Shown here piece after piece: positions 47,043 to 58,758 of a stretch of DNA of 64,000 bases. A model generated the notes under the pieces. The model made no database searches, was not told where the DNA came from, and saw only the letters and a list, made by a program, of their open reading frames with translations. Source of the DNA: JAHECE01 sp963780675 (lineage in GTDB: Bacteria; Actinomycetota; Actinomycetes; Actinomycetales; JAHECE01); contig CAWACR010000008.1 of NCBI GenBank assembly GCA_963780675.1, positions 186,001-250,000 of the forward strand, in the 5' to 3' direction. Positions within the stretch are counted from its first letter, which is position 1. Every line of letters begins with the position of its first letter. The position numbers and the translations under genes are program-made.

Positions 47043-47595
47043 GCCCCGGCTAGGGCAGGGGGTCGGCAGCAGGCGCGGCCCCACGCCCGTCGAACCGCGC
47101 GACGACGACGGGAAGACCGCTCGAACGCCCTGCCGAGCGGCATCGCCGTCGCCCACACCTCAACGAGCACACAGATGTGCATAACTCTGTGGACAGAAGT
47201 GGACAACACGCTTCCCGCCGTGGACCGGAGCATGATCGTCCGTGGACAAGATCGGTGGAGGAAGCACACATCCACCGTCGCCCTACGACGTCCCCACGCC
47301 GTCCCGGCCGCCGTCCACAGGGCAGATCCGGGCCTGACCTGCGCCGTCGGCCTCGATCCCCAGGATCCACACCACCGACGACAACGACTAACCATTTCTC
47401 CTGAGAAGGGTGTGGACAGCCAACAACACCCGACTCGGCCCCAGGACGCCCCCCCGACCGCACCCGACGTCCCCCTCACAGGACCCTGCCGGTGCGCCGA
47501 CGGCGCGCGGTCGCTAGGGTGGCCCGGACGCGGTCTGCCGCGCCTCGGGCCGTGCACGCTCTGCGTAGCCCGTCGGGACGACGAAGGAGTTCGCA
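47043..47595. promoter_or_regulatory. oriC: Chromosomal origin of replication oriC
   Basis: The 553-base dnaA-dnaN gap holds no gene and a cluster of DnaA-box-like 9-mers: TGTGGACAG (47188-47196), AGTGGACAA (47198-47206), CGTGGACAA (47241-47249), CCGTCCACA (47311-47319) and TGTGGACAG (47411-47419), most one change from TGTGGACAA. Bases 47381-47406 (ACGACTAACCATTTCTCCTGAG region) are relatively AT-rich and could be the unwinding site. Position and box density are as in other actinomycete origins. The dnaN promoter must also be near the right end. Confidence 0.9.
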
Positions 47596-48726
47596 GTGAA
47601 GTTCCGGGTCGAGCGAGACGTCCTCGCCGAGGCGGTCACCTGGACGGCGCGCACGCTTCCCACGCGCCCCCCGGTCCCGGTGCTCGCCGGCGTGCTCCTG
47701 GATGTGACCAGCGACGGCGTCCTGACGCTCTCCACGTTCGACTACGAGGTCTCCGCCCGCTCCACGGTCCCGGCGGACGTCGACGAAGCCGGGACCGTGC
47801 TCGTCTCGGGCCGCCTCCTCGCCGACATCTCCCGAGCCCTCCCCGCGAAGCCCGTCGACGTCCACGTCGAGGGCTCGCGCGTCGTGCTCACCTGCGGGGC
47901 CAGCCGCTTCACGCTCCTCACGATGCCGGTGGACGACTACCCCGCGCTCCCCGTCATGCCCCCGGTCACCGGGTCGGTCGACGCCGACGTCTTCGCGCAG
48001 GCCGTCGCCCAGGTGACTCTCGCCGCGAGCCGGGACGAGACCCTCCCGCTGCTCACCGGCGTCCGGGTCGAGCTCGAGGGCGAGCGCATCACCCTGCTCG
48101 CCACGGACCGCTACCGCCTCGCGATGCGCGAGCTGTCCTGGCACCCGGACTCCCCGTCGATCTCCGCGGCCGCCCTGGTCCGGGCACGCACCCTGTCCGA
48201 CGTCGCGAAGTCGCTGACCAGCGTCGGCACCGTGGACATCGCCCTCGCCGCGCAGGCCACCACGGGCCTCGTGGGCTTCGAGGCCGGGGGCCGCCGTACC
48301 ACCTCCCTCCTGCTCGACGGCGAGTACCCGCCGGTCCGCCGCCTGTTCCCGGAGCAGACCACAACGCACGCCGTCGTCCACCGGAACTCGCTCATCGACG
48401 CCGCACGCCGCGTCTCTCTCGTCGCGGAACGGAACACCCCGATCCGGCTGAGCTTCTCCGAGGGAACCGTCGTCCTGGAAGCGGGCCAGGGCGACGACGC
48501 CCAGGCGTCCGAGGCGCTCGAGGTGACCCTCGTCGGGGAGGCCATCTCGTCGGCCTTCAACCCCCACTACCTCCTCGACGGTCTCGGCGCGCTCGCGACG
48601 GAGTACGTGCGGATGGCCTTCACGCACTCCAGCAAGCCCGTCGTCGTCACGGGGCAGCCCACGCTGGACGGCGAGGCCGAGGCGGACTTCCGCTACCTCC
48701 TCATGCCGATCCGCTTCGCGAGCTGA
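47596..48726 (+). CDS. dnaN: DNA polymerase III beta subunit (sliding clamp)
   Basis: The 376-residue clamp subunit consists of three similar domains of about 120 residues that form a dimeric ring tethering polymerase to DNA. It starts MKFRVERDVLAEAVTWTART and ends with the typical YLLMPIRF segment (RYLLMPIRFAS). LLTGVRVELEGERITLLATDRYRLA marks the second domain. The upstream AAGGAG supports the GTG start. Confidence 0.98.
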   Translation: MKFRVERDVLAEAVTWTARTLPTRPPVPVLAGVLLDVTSDGVLTLSTFDYEVSARSTVPADVDEAGTVLVSGRLLADISRALPAKPVDVHVEGSRVVLTCGASRFTLLTMPVDDYPALPVMPPVTGSVDADVFAQAVAQVTLAASRDETLPLLTGVRVELEGERITLLATDRYRLAMRELSWHPDSPSISAAALVRARTLSDVAKSLTSVGTVDIALAAQATTGLVGFEAGGRRTTSLLLDGEYPPVRRLFPEQTTTHAVVHRNSLIDAARRVSLVAERNTPIRLSFSEGTVVLEAGQGDDAQASEALEVTLVGEAISSAFNPHYLLDGLGALATEYVRMAFTHSSKPVVVTGQPTLDGEAEADFRYLLMPIRFAS

Positions 48727-48791
48727 GGTCCGTCCCGCGGTCCCGGCGCCCGCGACAGCAGCGACCGGGTAGGGCCTGAAGGGCGATACCG

Positions 48792-49973
48792 ATGTACGTC
48801 TCGGACCTTGCGCTCACGGACTTCCGGTCCTACCGGGACGTCGTGGTGACGTTCGCGCCCGGAGTGAACGCGCTCGTCGGTCCCAACGGCCAGGGCAAGA
48901 CGAACCTCGTCGAGGCCCTGGGCTACCTCGCGACCTTCGCCTCCCACCGGGTGGGGGGTGACGCCGCTCTCGTGCGCCAGGGAGCCTCCCGCGCCGTCGT
49001 GCGGTGCCGCGTGGTCCGCGGGGACCGACCCGCGGTCGTCGAGCTCGAGATCGTGGCCGGGCGTGCGAACCGGGCGCGGCTCAACCGGGCACCCGTCGGC
49101 CGCACGCGCGACGTGCTCGGCATCGTGCGCACCGTCCTCTTCGCACCGGAGGACCTCGCCCTCGTCAAGGGCGATCCGGACGGTCGGCGCCGGTTCCTCG
49201 ACGACCTCGCGGTGATGCTCACCCCGCGCCTCGCCTCCGTCCGCGCCGACTACGACCGGGTGCTCCGTCAGCGCAGCGCCCTCCTGAAGTCCGCGGGCGG
49301 GGCGGGGCGCGGCGGGGGCGGCAGCCTGCGCACGCTGGACGTGTGGGACGGGCACCTGGCGGCCGCGGGTGCGCAGGTCCTCGCTGCCCGCCTCGCCCTC
49401 GTCGAGGCGCTCCACCCTCACGTCGCGACGGCGTACGAGCGGGTCAGCGCCGGTCAGGGCGAGGCGCGGATCGCCTACCGGGCCAGCGTGGAGGAGGCTC
49501 AGCCGGGGGCCGACGGGGCGCCGTCGTCGCCGGGGGCCCTGTCGGCGGACGTGCGCGTGCTCGAGGCGCAGCTGCTGGAGGCCATGTCGCGGATGCGCGG
49601 CAAGGAGATCGAACGGGGGGTGTGCCTGGTCGGGCCGCACCGCGACGACCTCGTGCTCACGCTCCGCGAGCTCCCCGCCAAGGGCTACGCCAGCCATGGC
49701 GAGTCCTGGTCTCTCGCCCTCGCGTTGCGGCTCGCGTCCTACGACCTGCTCCGGGCGGACACGTCGGGCGAGTGGAGCGGTGACGGCGAGCCGGTGCTCG
49801 TGCTGGACGACGTCTTCGCCGAGCTCGACGTGCGCCGTCGGGAGTGCCTGGCGGGGATCGTCGCCGGCGCTCAACAGGTCCTGATCACCGCCGCCGCGGT
49901 GGAGGACGTGCCGGCCGCGCTGGAGGGAGCCCGCTTCGACGTCATGGACGGTGGGGTCACCCGTGTCCGCTGA
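48792..49973 (+). CDS. recF: DNA replication and repair protein RecF
   Basis: RecF is an SMC-like ATPase that helps load RecA at gaps. The 393-residue protein has MYVSDLALTDFRSYRDV at the start, the Walker A loop GPNGQGKTNLVEALGY (about 34-49), the signature region with GYASHGESWSLALALRLAS (about 298-316) and the Walker B VLVLDDVFAELDVRRR. It directly follows dnaN; gnd, which lies between them in some actinomycetes, is absent. The 3' end overlaps dciA by 11 bases. Confidence 0.96.
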   Translation: MYVSDLALTDFRSYRDVVVTFAPGVNALVGPNGQGKTNLVEALGYLATFASHRVGGDAALVRQGASRAVVRCRVVRGDRPAVVELEIVAGRANRARLNRAPVGRTRDVLGIVRTVLFAPEDLALVKGDPDGRRRFLDDLAVMLTPRLASVRADYDRVLRQRSALLKSAGGAGRGGGGSLRTLDVWDGHLAAAGAQVLAARLALVEALHPHVATAYERVSAGQGEARIAYRASVEEAQPGADGAPSSPGALSADVRVLEAQLLEAMSRMRGKEIERGVCLVGPHRDDLVLTLRELPAKGYASHGESWSLALALRLASYDLLRADTSGEWSGDGEPVLVLDDVFAELDVRRRECLAGIVAGAQQVLITAAAVEDVPAALEGARFDVMDGGVTRVR

Positions 49974-50571
49974 GAGGCCCCGGACCACGCGCCCGGACGA
50001 CGACGACGGCGCCTCCCCGCCCCCGGGGCGCGCCCCGGGGGCGCAGGACGGCACGGGCACGGACGACCCCGACGCCGCCGCTCGCGAGGCGCTGGGACGG
50101 GCCCGGTCCGCGGCGGCCGGGCGGGGGTTGCGGCCGGGCTCCCCGGGACGACGACGCGGGTCCGCGGGAAGCGCGGCGTCCGGGGCGGGGCCGGGGAGCG
50201 TCCCCTACTCGGCCGGCCGTGACCCGCAGCCCGTGGGGTCGTCGCTGGACCGGCTGCTCTCGGACCGCGGGTGGGCCCAGCCGCTGTCCGTCGCGGGCGT
50301 GATCGGACGGTGGCGCGACGTCGTCGGCAACCAGGTGGCGGACCACTGCCGACCCGAGACGTTCGCCGACGGTGCGCTGGTGGTGCGCGCCGACTCCACC
50401 GCGTGGGCGATGGAGGTGCGCCGCCTCCTGCCGCAGCTCGAGCGCCGGCTGGCCGAGGAGGTGGGCGAGGGCGTCGTCGAGACGATCACGGTGCTCGGGC
50501 CCGGCGGACCGAGCTGGACGAAGGGCCCGCGGTCGGTCCCGGGACGCGGCCCGCGGGACACGTACGGCTGA
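49963..50571 (+). CDS. dciA: DciA-like (DUF721) DnaB loader protein
   Basis: The 202-residue protein has a long disordered Pro/Gly/Arg-rich N-terminus (1-88) and a C-terminal DUF721 domain (about 90-180) with LLSDRGWAQPLSVAGVIGRW, VVGNQVADHCRPETF and LVVRADSTAWAMEVRRLLPQ. DciA is the ancestral loader or regulator of DnaB in bacteria that lack DnaC. Its place between recF and gyrB is conserved. GTG 49963 is preferred; GTG 49951 is also possible. Here its partner DnaB is made as an intein precursor. Confidence 0.9.
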   Translation: MSAERPRTTRPDDDDGASPPPGRAPGAQDGTGTDDPDAAAREALGRARSAAAGRGLRPGSPGRRRGSAGSAASGAGPGSVPYSAGRDPQPVGSSLDRLLSDRGWAQPLSVAGVIGRWRDVVGNQVADHCRPETFADGALVVRADSTAWAMEVRRLLPQLERRLAEEVGEGVVETITVLGPGGPSWTKGPRSVPGRGPRDTYG

Positions 50572-50630
50572 CGGCCCCGGCCCCACCGCGTGCGCCGCGT
50601 CGGCAACGGCCACGACGGGGCATTCTGGGT

Positions 50631-50681
50631 TGTGGACAACCCTGTGGACAGAACCGTTGATCCCTGTCGGGGCGGTAGAAT
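50631..50681 (+). promoter_or_regulatory. DnaA boxes and -10-like element upstream of gyrB
   Basis: TGTGGACAA (50631-50639, perfect) and TGTGGACAG (50643-50651) lie just before a -10-like TAGAAT (50676-50681). A -35 match is weak; TTGATC at 50657 leaves only 13 bases. DnaA bound here could affect gyrB transcription. The whole dciA-gyrB gap (50572-50787) holds no gene. Confidence 0.55.
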
Positions 50682-50787
50682 TGCGGGAGAATCTCGAGGG
50701 CTGACGTGAGTCGATGTGCCCTCTGGCGACCGGCGTCGGTGCGATGTGCCCACACCGCGCCACGACCGATGAGGAGAGCCCGCCACC

Positions 50788-52816
50788 GTGGCCGAAGACA
50801 CCGCCTCAGCAGGCACAGCGCCGCGTGCATCCTCCTACGACGCGAGCGCGATCACGGTTCTCGAGGGCCTCGAGGCGGTCCGCAAGCGACCCGGCATGTA
50901 CATCGGTTCCACCGGTGAGCGCGGGCTCCACCACCTCGTCTACGAGGTGGTGGACAACTCGGTGGACGAGGCCCTGGCCGGCTACTGCACGCACATCGAG
51001 GTGACGCTCCTCGCGGACGGCGGGGTGCGCGTCGTCGACGACGGCCGCGGGATCCCCGTGGGCATCGTCGAGAGCGAGGGCCGGCCCGCCGTCGAGGTCG
51101 TCCTCACCGTGCTCCACGCGGGCGGCAAGTTCGGCGGCTCCGGCTACGCCGTGTCGGGCGGCCTCCACGGCGTCGGCGTCTCGGTGGTGAACGCGTTGTC
51201 CACGTGCCTGGAGGTCGAGGTCCGGCGCCAGGGTCACGTGTACCGGCAGTCGTACGCCGACGGCGTGCCCATGGCCCCCCTCGCCCGGGGCGAGGAGACG
51301 GACGCCACGGGCACCACGGTCACCTTCTGGGCGAGCGAGGTGATCTTCGAGACCACCACCTACGACTTCGAGACGCTCCGGACGCGGTTCCAGCAGATGG
51401 CTTTCCTCAACAAGGGCCTCCAGATCACGTTGACCGACGAGCGCCCCGGGCACGCCGCCGCGAAGGACGAGGTCGCCGGGGACGCCGCGGCGGACGACGA
51501 CGCCGCGACCGCCCGCACGGTGACGTACCGGTACGAGGGCGGCCTGGTCGACTACGTGCGTCACCTCAACGCGGCGAAGAAGTCCGAGCTGGTCCACCCC
51601 GACGTCATCGACTTCGAGGCCGAGGACACCGAGCGGCGGATCTCCGTCGAGATCGCCATGCAGTGGACCGGGGCCTACTCGGAGAGCGTCCACACCTACG
51701 CGAACACGATCAACACGTCCGAGGGCGGCACCCACGAGGAGGGCTTCCGGGCGGCGCTGACCACGCTGGTCAACCGGTACGCCCGGGAGAAGGGCCTGCT
51801 CAAGGAGAAGGACGACAACCTCACGGGCGACGACGTCCGCGAAGGGCTCACGGCCGTCATCTCGGTGAAGCTGGGCGAGCCGCAGTTCGAGGGCCAGACC
51901 AAGACCAAGCTCGGCAACACCGAGGCGAAGACCTTCGTGCAGAAGGTGGTCTTCGACCAGCTGGGCGACTGGTTGGAGAAGCACCCGTCCGAGGCGAAGG
52001 ACGTCATCCGCAAGGCGATCCAGGCGTCCGCGGCCCGGATGGCGGCCCGCAAGGCGCGCGAGGCGACGCGGCGCAAGGGGCTGCTCGAGTCCGACTCGCT
52101 GCCGGGCAAGCTCCGGGACTGCCAGACGAACAACCCGGCCGAGGCCGAGGTCTTCATCGTCGAGGGCGACTCCGCCGGCGGATCCGCCGTCCGCGGCCGC
52201 AACCCGCACACGCAGGCGATCCTCCCGATCCGCGGCAAGATCCTCAACGTCGAGCGGGCGCGGCTGGACCGGGCCCTGGGCAACGCCGAGGTGCAGGCGC
52301 TGATCACCGCGTTCGGCACCGGGCATCGGCGAGGACTTCGACGTGTCCAAGCTGCGGTACCACAAGATCGTCCTGATGGCCGATGCCGACGTCGACGGGC
52401 AGCACATCTGCACGCTGCTGCTGACGCTGCTGTTCCGGTACATGAAGCCGCTCATCGAGAACGGGTACGTCTACCTCGCCCAGCCGCCGCTGTACCGGCT
52501 GAAGTGGACCAACGCACCGCACGACTACGTGTACTCCGACCGGGAGCGGGACGCCTTCCTGGTCGCCGGCCAGGCCGCGGGCAAGCGCCTGCCCAAGGAC
52601 AACGGCATCCAGCGCTACAAGGGTCTCGGTGAGATGGACTACTCCGAGCTGTGGGAGACCACGATGGACCCGCAGCATCGCACCCTGCTCCAGGTGACCC
52701 TCGACGACGCCGCGGCGGCCGACGAGATCTTCTCGGTGCTCATGGGCGAGGACGTCGAGTCACGCCGCTCGTTCATCCAGCGCAACGCGAAGGACGTGCG
52801 GTTCCTGGACATCTGA
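50788..52816 (+). CDS. gyrB: DNA gyrase subunit B, with a one-base frameshift
   Basis: GyrB supplies the ATPase and Toprim metal site of gyrase. The first frame gives EVVDNSVDEALAG and GLHGVGVSVVNALS (GHKL ATPase), GGTHEEGFRAALT and the Toprim start VEGDSAGGSAVRGRNP. At 52321-52323 the run GGG carries one G too many: the reading becomes GHRRGLRRV and would stop at 52632. Dropping one G gives GIGEDFDVSKL and restores DADVDGQHI, GLGEMDYSELWETT and the normal end KDVRFLDI at 52816, about 675 residues in all. Because gyrB is essential and the repair is exact, a sequencing or assembly error is most likely. gyrA follows after 81 bases. Confidence 0.93.
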
Positions 52817-52897
52817 CCGGGCTGACATCCAGGTGGGCATCCGAACGGGCGGTGGCCCGAGCCGGCGTGCGACGACGACGCGAGACGAGGACGAGGG

Positions 52898-55431
<2,534 letters not shown>

Positions 55432-55435
<4 letters not shown>

Positions 55436-56166
55436 GCACCGAGAACGTGACCGGTACCGACCCGTCCGCTACGCAGGTCATCCCGACCGTCGGGTCCGCG
55501 GACACCGCGACCCAGGCGCCGGCGGCCGCTGCCGCTGCCGCGGCAGCCGACGACGGCGCGACGCGGGAGGTCCCGACCGGAGTGGCCGCCGGGACGACGG
55601 CGACCGCCCCGGCGAGCACGCCGCGGCGCACCCCGTGGCGCCCCGCACCGACCCCGACCGATCCCGGCGTCGCCCAGGGCGCCACTGCGACCGCCGGAGC
55701 TGCCACCGCGACGTCGGGTGCCGCCACAGGCTCCGGAGCCGCCTCCGGGGAGACCGCGGCGACGCCGGTGTCCCGGGCGAGCACGTCTGCCAAGCAGGCC
55801 GCCGGCCCGCGTCGGGTGCGGCTCGCTGTCTCGCGGATCGACCCCTGGTCGGTCATGAAGCTGTCGTTCCTGCTGTCGATCGCCGTCGGGATCGCCATCG
55901 TCGTCGCCGTCGCGGTCGTCTGGAACGTCCTCAACTCGATGCAGGTCTTCACCCAGATCGACGGCCTCATCACCGACATCGCGGGGACCGAGTCGTTCAT
56001 CAACATCCTCGAGTACGTCGAGTTCTCGCGGGTGATGTCGATCGCCGTGGTGGTCGCCGTCGTCGACATCGTCATCTTCACGGCGCTGGCCACACTGTTC
56101 GCCTTTCTCTACAACGTGGTCGCGGCCCTCGTCGGTGGCCTCCACGTGACGCTGACGGACGACTGA
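55432..56166 (+). CDS. DUF3566 family membrane protein
   Basis: The 244-residue protein has a long Ala/Thr/Pro-rich N-terminus (1-120) and a C-terminal domain with two membrane helices: MKLSFLLSIAVGIAIVVAVAV (about 140-162) and VVVAVVDIVIFTALATLFAF (about 203-222). This is the DUF3566 family found right after gyrA across actinomycetes; in mycobacteria the homologous protein affects cell division and gyrase-linked morphology only by proximity, and no activity is known. It overlaps gyrA by 4 bases, so it is co-translated. tRNA-Ile follows. Confidence 0.9.
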
Positions 56167-56258
56167 CCACCGGGACCGGCCCGGGCCGCGCACCGTCGCG
56201 TTTTGGGTCGGGACGCCCCGCTGGGGTAGTCTCTCCGGGCGCCGCCAGACGGCGCAGC

Positions 56259-56332
56259 GGGCCTATAGCTCAGACGGTTAGAGCGCTTCCCTGATAAGGA
56301 AGAGGTCACAGGTTCGAGTCCTGTTAGGCCCA
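56259..56332 (+). tRNA. tRNA-Ile (anticodon GAT)
   Basis: A 74-base cloverleaf: acceptor GGGCCTA pairs with TAGGCCC, D-arm GCTC/GAGC, anticodon stem CTTCC/GGAAG with loop CTGATAA (anticodon GAT), T-arm ACAGG TTCGAGT CCTGT. CCA is not encoded. It follows the gyrA-DUF3566 unit, where actinomycetes usually have tRNA-Ile then tRNA-Ala; the tRNA-Ala is not seen here because an element lies directly downstream. Its 3' half is the probable attachment site. Confidence 0.97.
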
Positions 56333-56341
56333 CCCGCGAAA

Positions 56342-56380
56342 AAGGCCCCGCCACCTGCGATAACGCAGAGGCGGGGCCTT
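56342..56380. terminator. Terminator after tRNA-Ile, facing the integrase
   Basis: AAGGCCCCGCC (56342-56352) pairs with GGCGGGGCCTT (56370-56380); the loop has its own short TGCG...CGCA stem. A-run before and CTT after suit termination on either strand, for tRNA-Ile (plus) and the integrase gene (minus, stop at 56390). Confidence 0.85.
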
Positions 56381-56389
56381 CGTCGTCTC

Positions 56390-57727
56390 CTAGGCAGTCG
56401 AGGCCCGTGCCCACATCTTGCCCACATCGGTCCCCGAAACGGCGGAATCTAGGGCGATCGCCACCGCGTCTAGGTCGTCGTCGAACAGGTCCGCGTAGGT
56501 GTCCAGCGTCATCGCGGCCGAGGCGTGGCCGAGCATCCGCTGAATGGCCTTGACGTTCGCGCCCGCACTGACCGCGAGGCTCGCCGCGGTGTGCCGGAGG
56601 TCGTGCGGCGTCAGGTGCGGGAAGTCCCGCGAACCCGGGCCGACGTCCACCACCGCGAACCGGGCCAGCGCCGAATCCCCGTGCGACGTCGCCAGTGCCT
56701 CCCAGGTGGACCGATCCCCCCTGCCGGTCACGGGCAGGCCGTGGTGCGCCTGCCACGCTCGGACCGCGACCGCCGTCGCATCGCTGAATGCGCCGTCCCT
56801 GGCACCCGGTGGCATCCGCACGGACGTCTGCAGGGCGACGACGGCGCCGCCCGCAACCTCGACGGCCGGAGCGAAGTGCCGGCGACGCTCAGCGTTGTGC
56901 CGGAGCACGCCCCCGCGTGCGCCCGTGAACACGAGTTCCCCCGGCGCCTTGTCCGCGAGGGCAGGACCCAGAACGCTCCCCAGGAACGCCGGAAAGGGAA
57001 CCGAGCGGCTCTCGTGTGACTTCGGCGTGCCCCAGACGAGCCGGCCCCCGACGTCAACGACGTTCTGCACCACCTCGATTCGACGTCTGAGCAGGTCAAC
57101 GCGCCCGGCCTTCAGCGCGGCTAGCTCGCCCCAGCGAAGCCCCGTGTAAGCGAGCACCAGGACCACGGGGCCGAAGTCCGGCCCGGCCGCCGTCGCCAGG
57201 GCGTGCACCTGGGCGTGCGTGAGGTACGTCCTGCCCTTGCGACGGGACCTCGGCAACGTCACGCCCTCGGCAGGGTTCTTCGCCAGGCGCCCATCCCGCA
57301 CGGCGTCTCCGAGGATCCGGCTCAACACGGCGTGAGCTCGAATCACGGTGGCGGCGCCGCGTTTGCGCCCGATCGAGGCAACCCACGCCTGCACGTCAGT
57401 GAACGTCACGTCCGCCGCATAGGTAGATCCCCACCGCGGCAACACGTGGACCGCTAGGGATGAGCTGGTGGCCGCGTGCGTGGACGCCTTCAGGTGCGCC
57501 TGTCGGTCGAGCCACTCCCTGCCGAGGGTGTCAATCGTGACTCGCCCGGCCCGTGGCGCGACGTACTCCCCGCGCGACTTGCTGACCTCGACCTCAGCGC
57601 GGAACAGCTCGGCGTCGCGCTTCGTCCTGAATCCACGCTTGTCCGTCTGCCGGTGGTCGGGCGTCCGGTAGCGCACGCGGTAGCGGCGCTCTCCCGCGGC
57701 CGTCGTGTACTGCTCAATCGTCGCCAT
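56390..57727 (-). CDS. int: Tyrosine site-specific integrase with an extra domain in its catalytic core
   Basis: The 445-residue integrase (ATG 57727) has an arm-type N-terminal domain (1-60), a core-binding domain (62-155) and the catalytic domain with Arg198 (AYTGLRWGELAALK), Lys236 (GTPKSHESRSVPFP), His375/Arg378 (PHDLRHTAASLAV), His401 and Tyr411 (LGHASAAMTLDTYADL). Between Lys236 and His375 the usual short link is replaced by about 75 extra residues (294-368) that read as a peptidoglycan-binding-like fold. It would recombine the element with tRNA-Ile. Its start overlaps the upstream HTH gene by 14 bases. It is transcribed toward the tRNA, the usual orientation. Confidence 0.93.
   Translation of the reverse strand: MATIEQYTTAAGERRYRVRYRTPDHRQTDKRGFRTKRDAELFRAEVEVSKSRGEYVAPRAGRVTIDTLGREWLDRQAHLKASTHAATSSSLAVHVLPRWGSTYAADVTFTDVQAWVASIGRKRGAATVIRAHAVLSRILGDAVRDGRLAKNPAEGVTLPRSRRKGRTYLTHAQVHALATAAGPDFGPVVLVLAYTGLRWGELAALKAGRVDLLRRRIEVVQNVVDVGGRLVWGTPKSHESRSVPFPAFLGSVLGPALADKAPGELVFTGARGGVLRHNAERRRHFAPAVEVAGGAVVALQTSVRMPPGARDGAFSDATAVAVRAWQAHHGLPVTGRGDRSTWEALATSHGDSALARFAVVDVGPGSRDFPHLTPHDLRHTAASLAVSAGANVKAIQRMLGHASAAMTLDTYADLFDDDLDAVAIALDSAVSGTDVGKMWARASTA
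56624..56848 (-). other. Peptidoglycan-binding-like insert within the integrase
   Basis: Residues 294-368 of the integrase. The stretch VALQTSVRMPPGARDG (297-312), then AFSDATAVAVRAWQAHHGLP (313-332) and VTGRGDRSTWEAL (333-345) follows the PG_binding_1 pattern: LQ, DGxF, T-x3-AV-x2-xQ-x3-GL, vtG-x-D, TW-x-L. The flanks FAPAVEVAG and HLTPHDLRHTAA would join directly in relatives that lack it. I know this domain mostly from cell-wall hydrolases; its role in an integrase is unclear. It could be a helical fold used for protein or DNA contacts instead of glycan. Confidence 0.7.
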
Positions 57728-58424
57728 GAGTACCCGCGTGAGCCTGACCGGCGCGTGGTCGGCGCGTGGTCGGCGCGATGACGCCCGCCGCTCGGGCGAT
57801 CTTGACCCAGTGGCTAGAGGTTGACTGTGGGATATCGAGGACGTCTGCGAGGAATCGCACGGGAGCGGTGCCGGATTCGCTCGCAAGTCGGTACAGCGCG
57901 CCAACACGGCTAGCGGTGAAGTCGCTGCTGGGGCCATGCCGGCGCATCTCTGCAACCTCTTCAGGTGATGCTCTCAGCCGGCCCGTGTCATCTACGAGCA
58001 GATCGGGAAACGCGTCCTCGATGAGAGACAGCGCCTGGCGCTCGCGTATCCACGCTGGTGGGTCGGTGATAGATGTCGTCTCCCCGCCAGCGGACGGCGC
58101 CCCCCATTCGTCGGCCTCGCGGCTGGCGTCCGCGAGCACCCTCATAGCGTCGAGCACTAGTTCATTGATCCGGATTCCACGCAGGGTGGTCCCGGTGACG
58201 TCCGCCGCGCTCCCTTGCGCCCTGACCTCTAGCGCCCTGAGCCCCACTGCACCTAGCTCGTTGACGTCTAGGCGAATCCCGTACGTGTAGCCCGTGCCGT
58301 AGTCGAGATCAGCGACGAAGGGCAAGAGCAACGGGCGTGACATGCCTTGTACGGACGTCAGCGGACCGCACTCCGCCAGCCGGTGCGTGTACCTGACTCG
58401 CCGGGTGTTCCCCATGAGAAGCAT
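57714..58424 (-). CDS. Element-borne HTH protein, possible regulator
   Basis: The 236-residue protein has no family I can name. The C-terminal part (about 175-222) reads GALYRLASESGTAPVRFLAD and IPQSTSSHWVKIARAAGVI, which looks like a helix-turn-helix of the kind in small regulators (recognition helix STSSHWVKIARAAG). The N-terminal 170 residues are mixed alpha/beta and acidic in the middle. It overlaps the integrase gene by 14 bases and is divergent from the xis-like gene, the place of an element repressor. The start at 58424 is uncertain; ATG 58412 is an alternative. Confidence 0.6.
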   Translation of the reverse strand: MLLMGNTRRVRYTHRLAECGPLTSVQGMSRPLLLPFVADLDYGTGYTYGIRLDVNELGAVGLRALEVRAQGSAADVTGTTLRGIRINELVLDAMRVLADASREADEWGAPSAGGETTSITDPPAWIRERQALSLIEDAFPDLLVDDTGRLRASPEEVAEMRRHGPSSDFTASRVGALYRLASESGTAPVRFLADVLDIPQSTSSHWVKIARAAGVIAPTTRRPRAGQAHAGTHGDD

Positions 58425-58544
58425 GGTGCCACACCTTGCAGAAGAGCCGATTGGTTCACTTGCATGAGAGCCAAGGAGCCGCTAGCGTCACCGTGAGTTG
58501 GTTAGCGCGCAGACTAGCCAAGCCGAGTGAGAGAGGCGTAAGTC

Positions 58545-58754
58545 ATGTCTTCAGAATCGCGGGCGGGCCTTCTGATCCCGCCGCAGGACCTCGCCCAGGA
58601 GCTGGGCGTCTCTGAGGGGCACCTTGCACAGATGCGTTACCTGGGCACCGGCCCGAAGTTCGTGAAGGTGGGCCGCGCCGTGCGCTACAGGCGCGCAGAC
58701 GTCGAGGCGTACCTAGACGCGCAGACGTTCGCCTCGACGGCCGGAGCGAGGTGA
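58545..58754 (+). CDS. xis: Excisionase-like small HTH protein
   Basis: The 69-residue protein has a MerR-type winged helix: LIPPQDLAQELGVSEGHLAQ, a turn with LGTGPKFVKVGRAVRYRRAD, and VEAYLDAQTF. This is the form of recombination directionality factors and helix-turn-helix DUF proteins in actinobacterial elements. GAGAGAGG lies 8-9 bases before the ATG. The 120-base gap to the divergent HTH gene (58425-58544) should hold both promoters and the control site; it has several GCTAG/CTAGC-type half-sites but no clear operator. Confidence 0.85.
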   Translation: MSSESRAGLLIPPQDLAQELGVSEGHLAQMRYLGTGPKFVKVGRAVRYRRADVEAYLDAQTFASTAGAR

Positions 58755-58758
58755 CCTG

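Noticed and set aside
50788..52632. gyrB as a naturally truncated 614-residue protein
   Set aside because: The last 100 residues in that frame are Arg-rich nonsense, while one-base removal restores the full essential protein.
57728..57955. An integrase start 76 codons upstream
   Set aside because: The extension overlaps the HTH gene fully in another frame and lacks integrase similarity; MATIEQY at 57727 fits the family.
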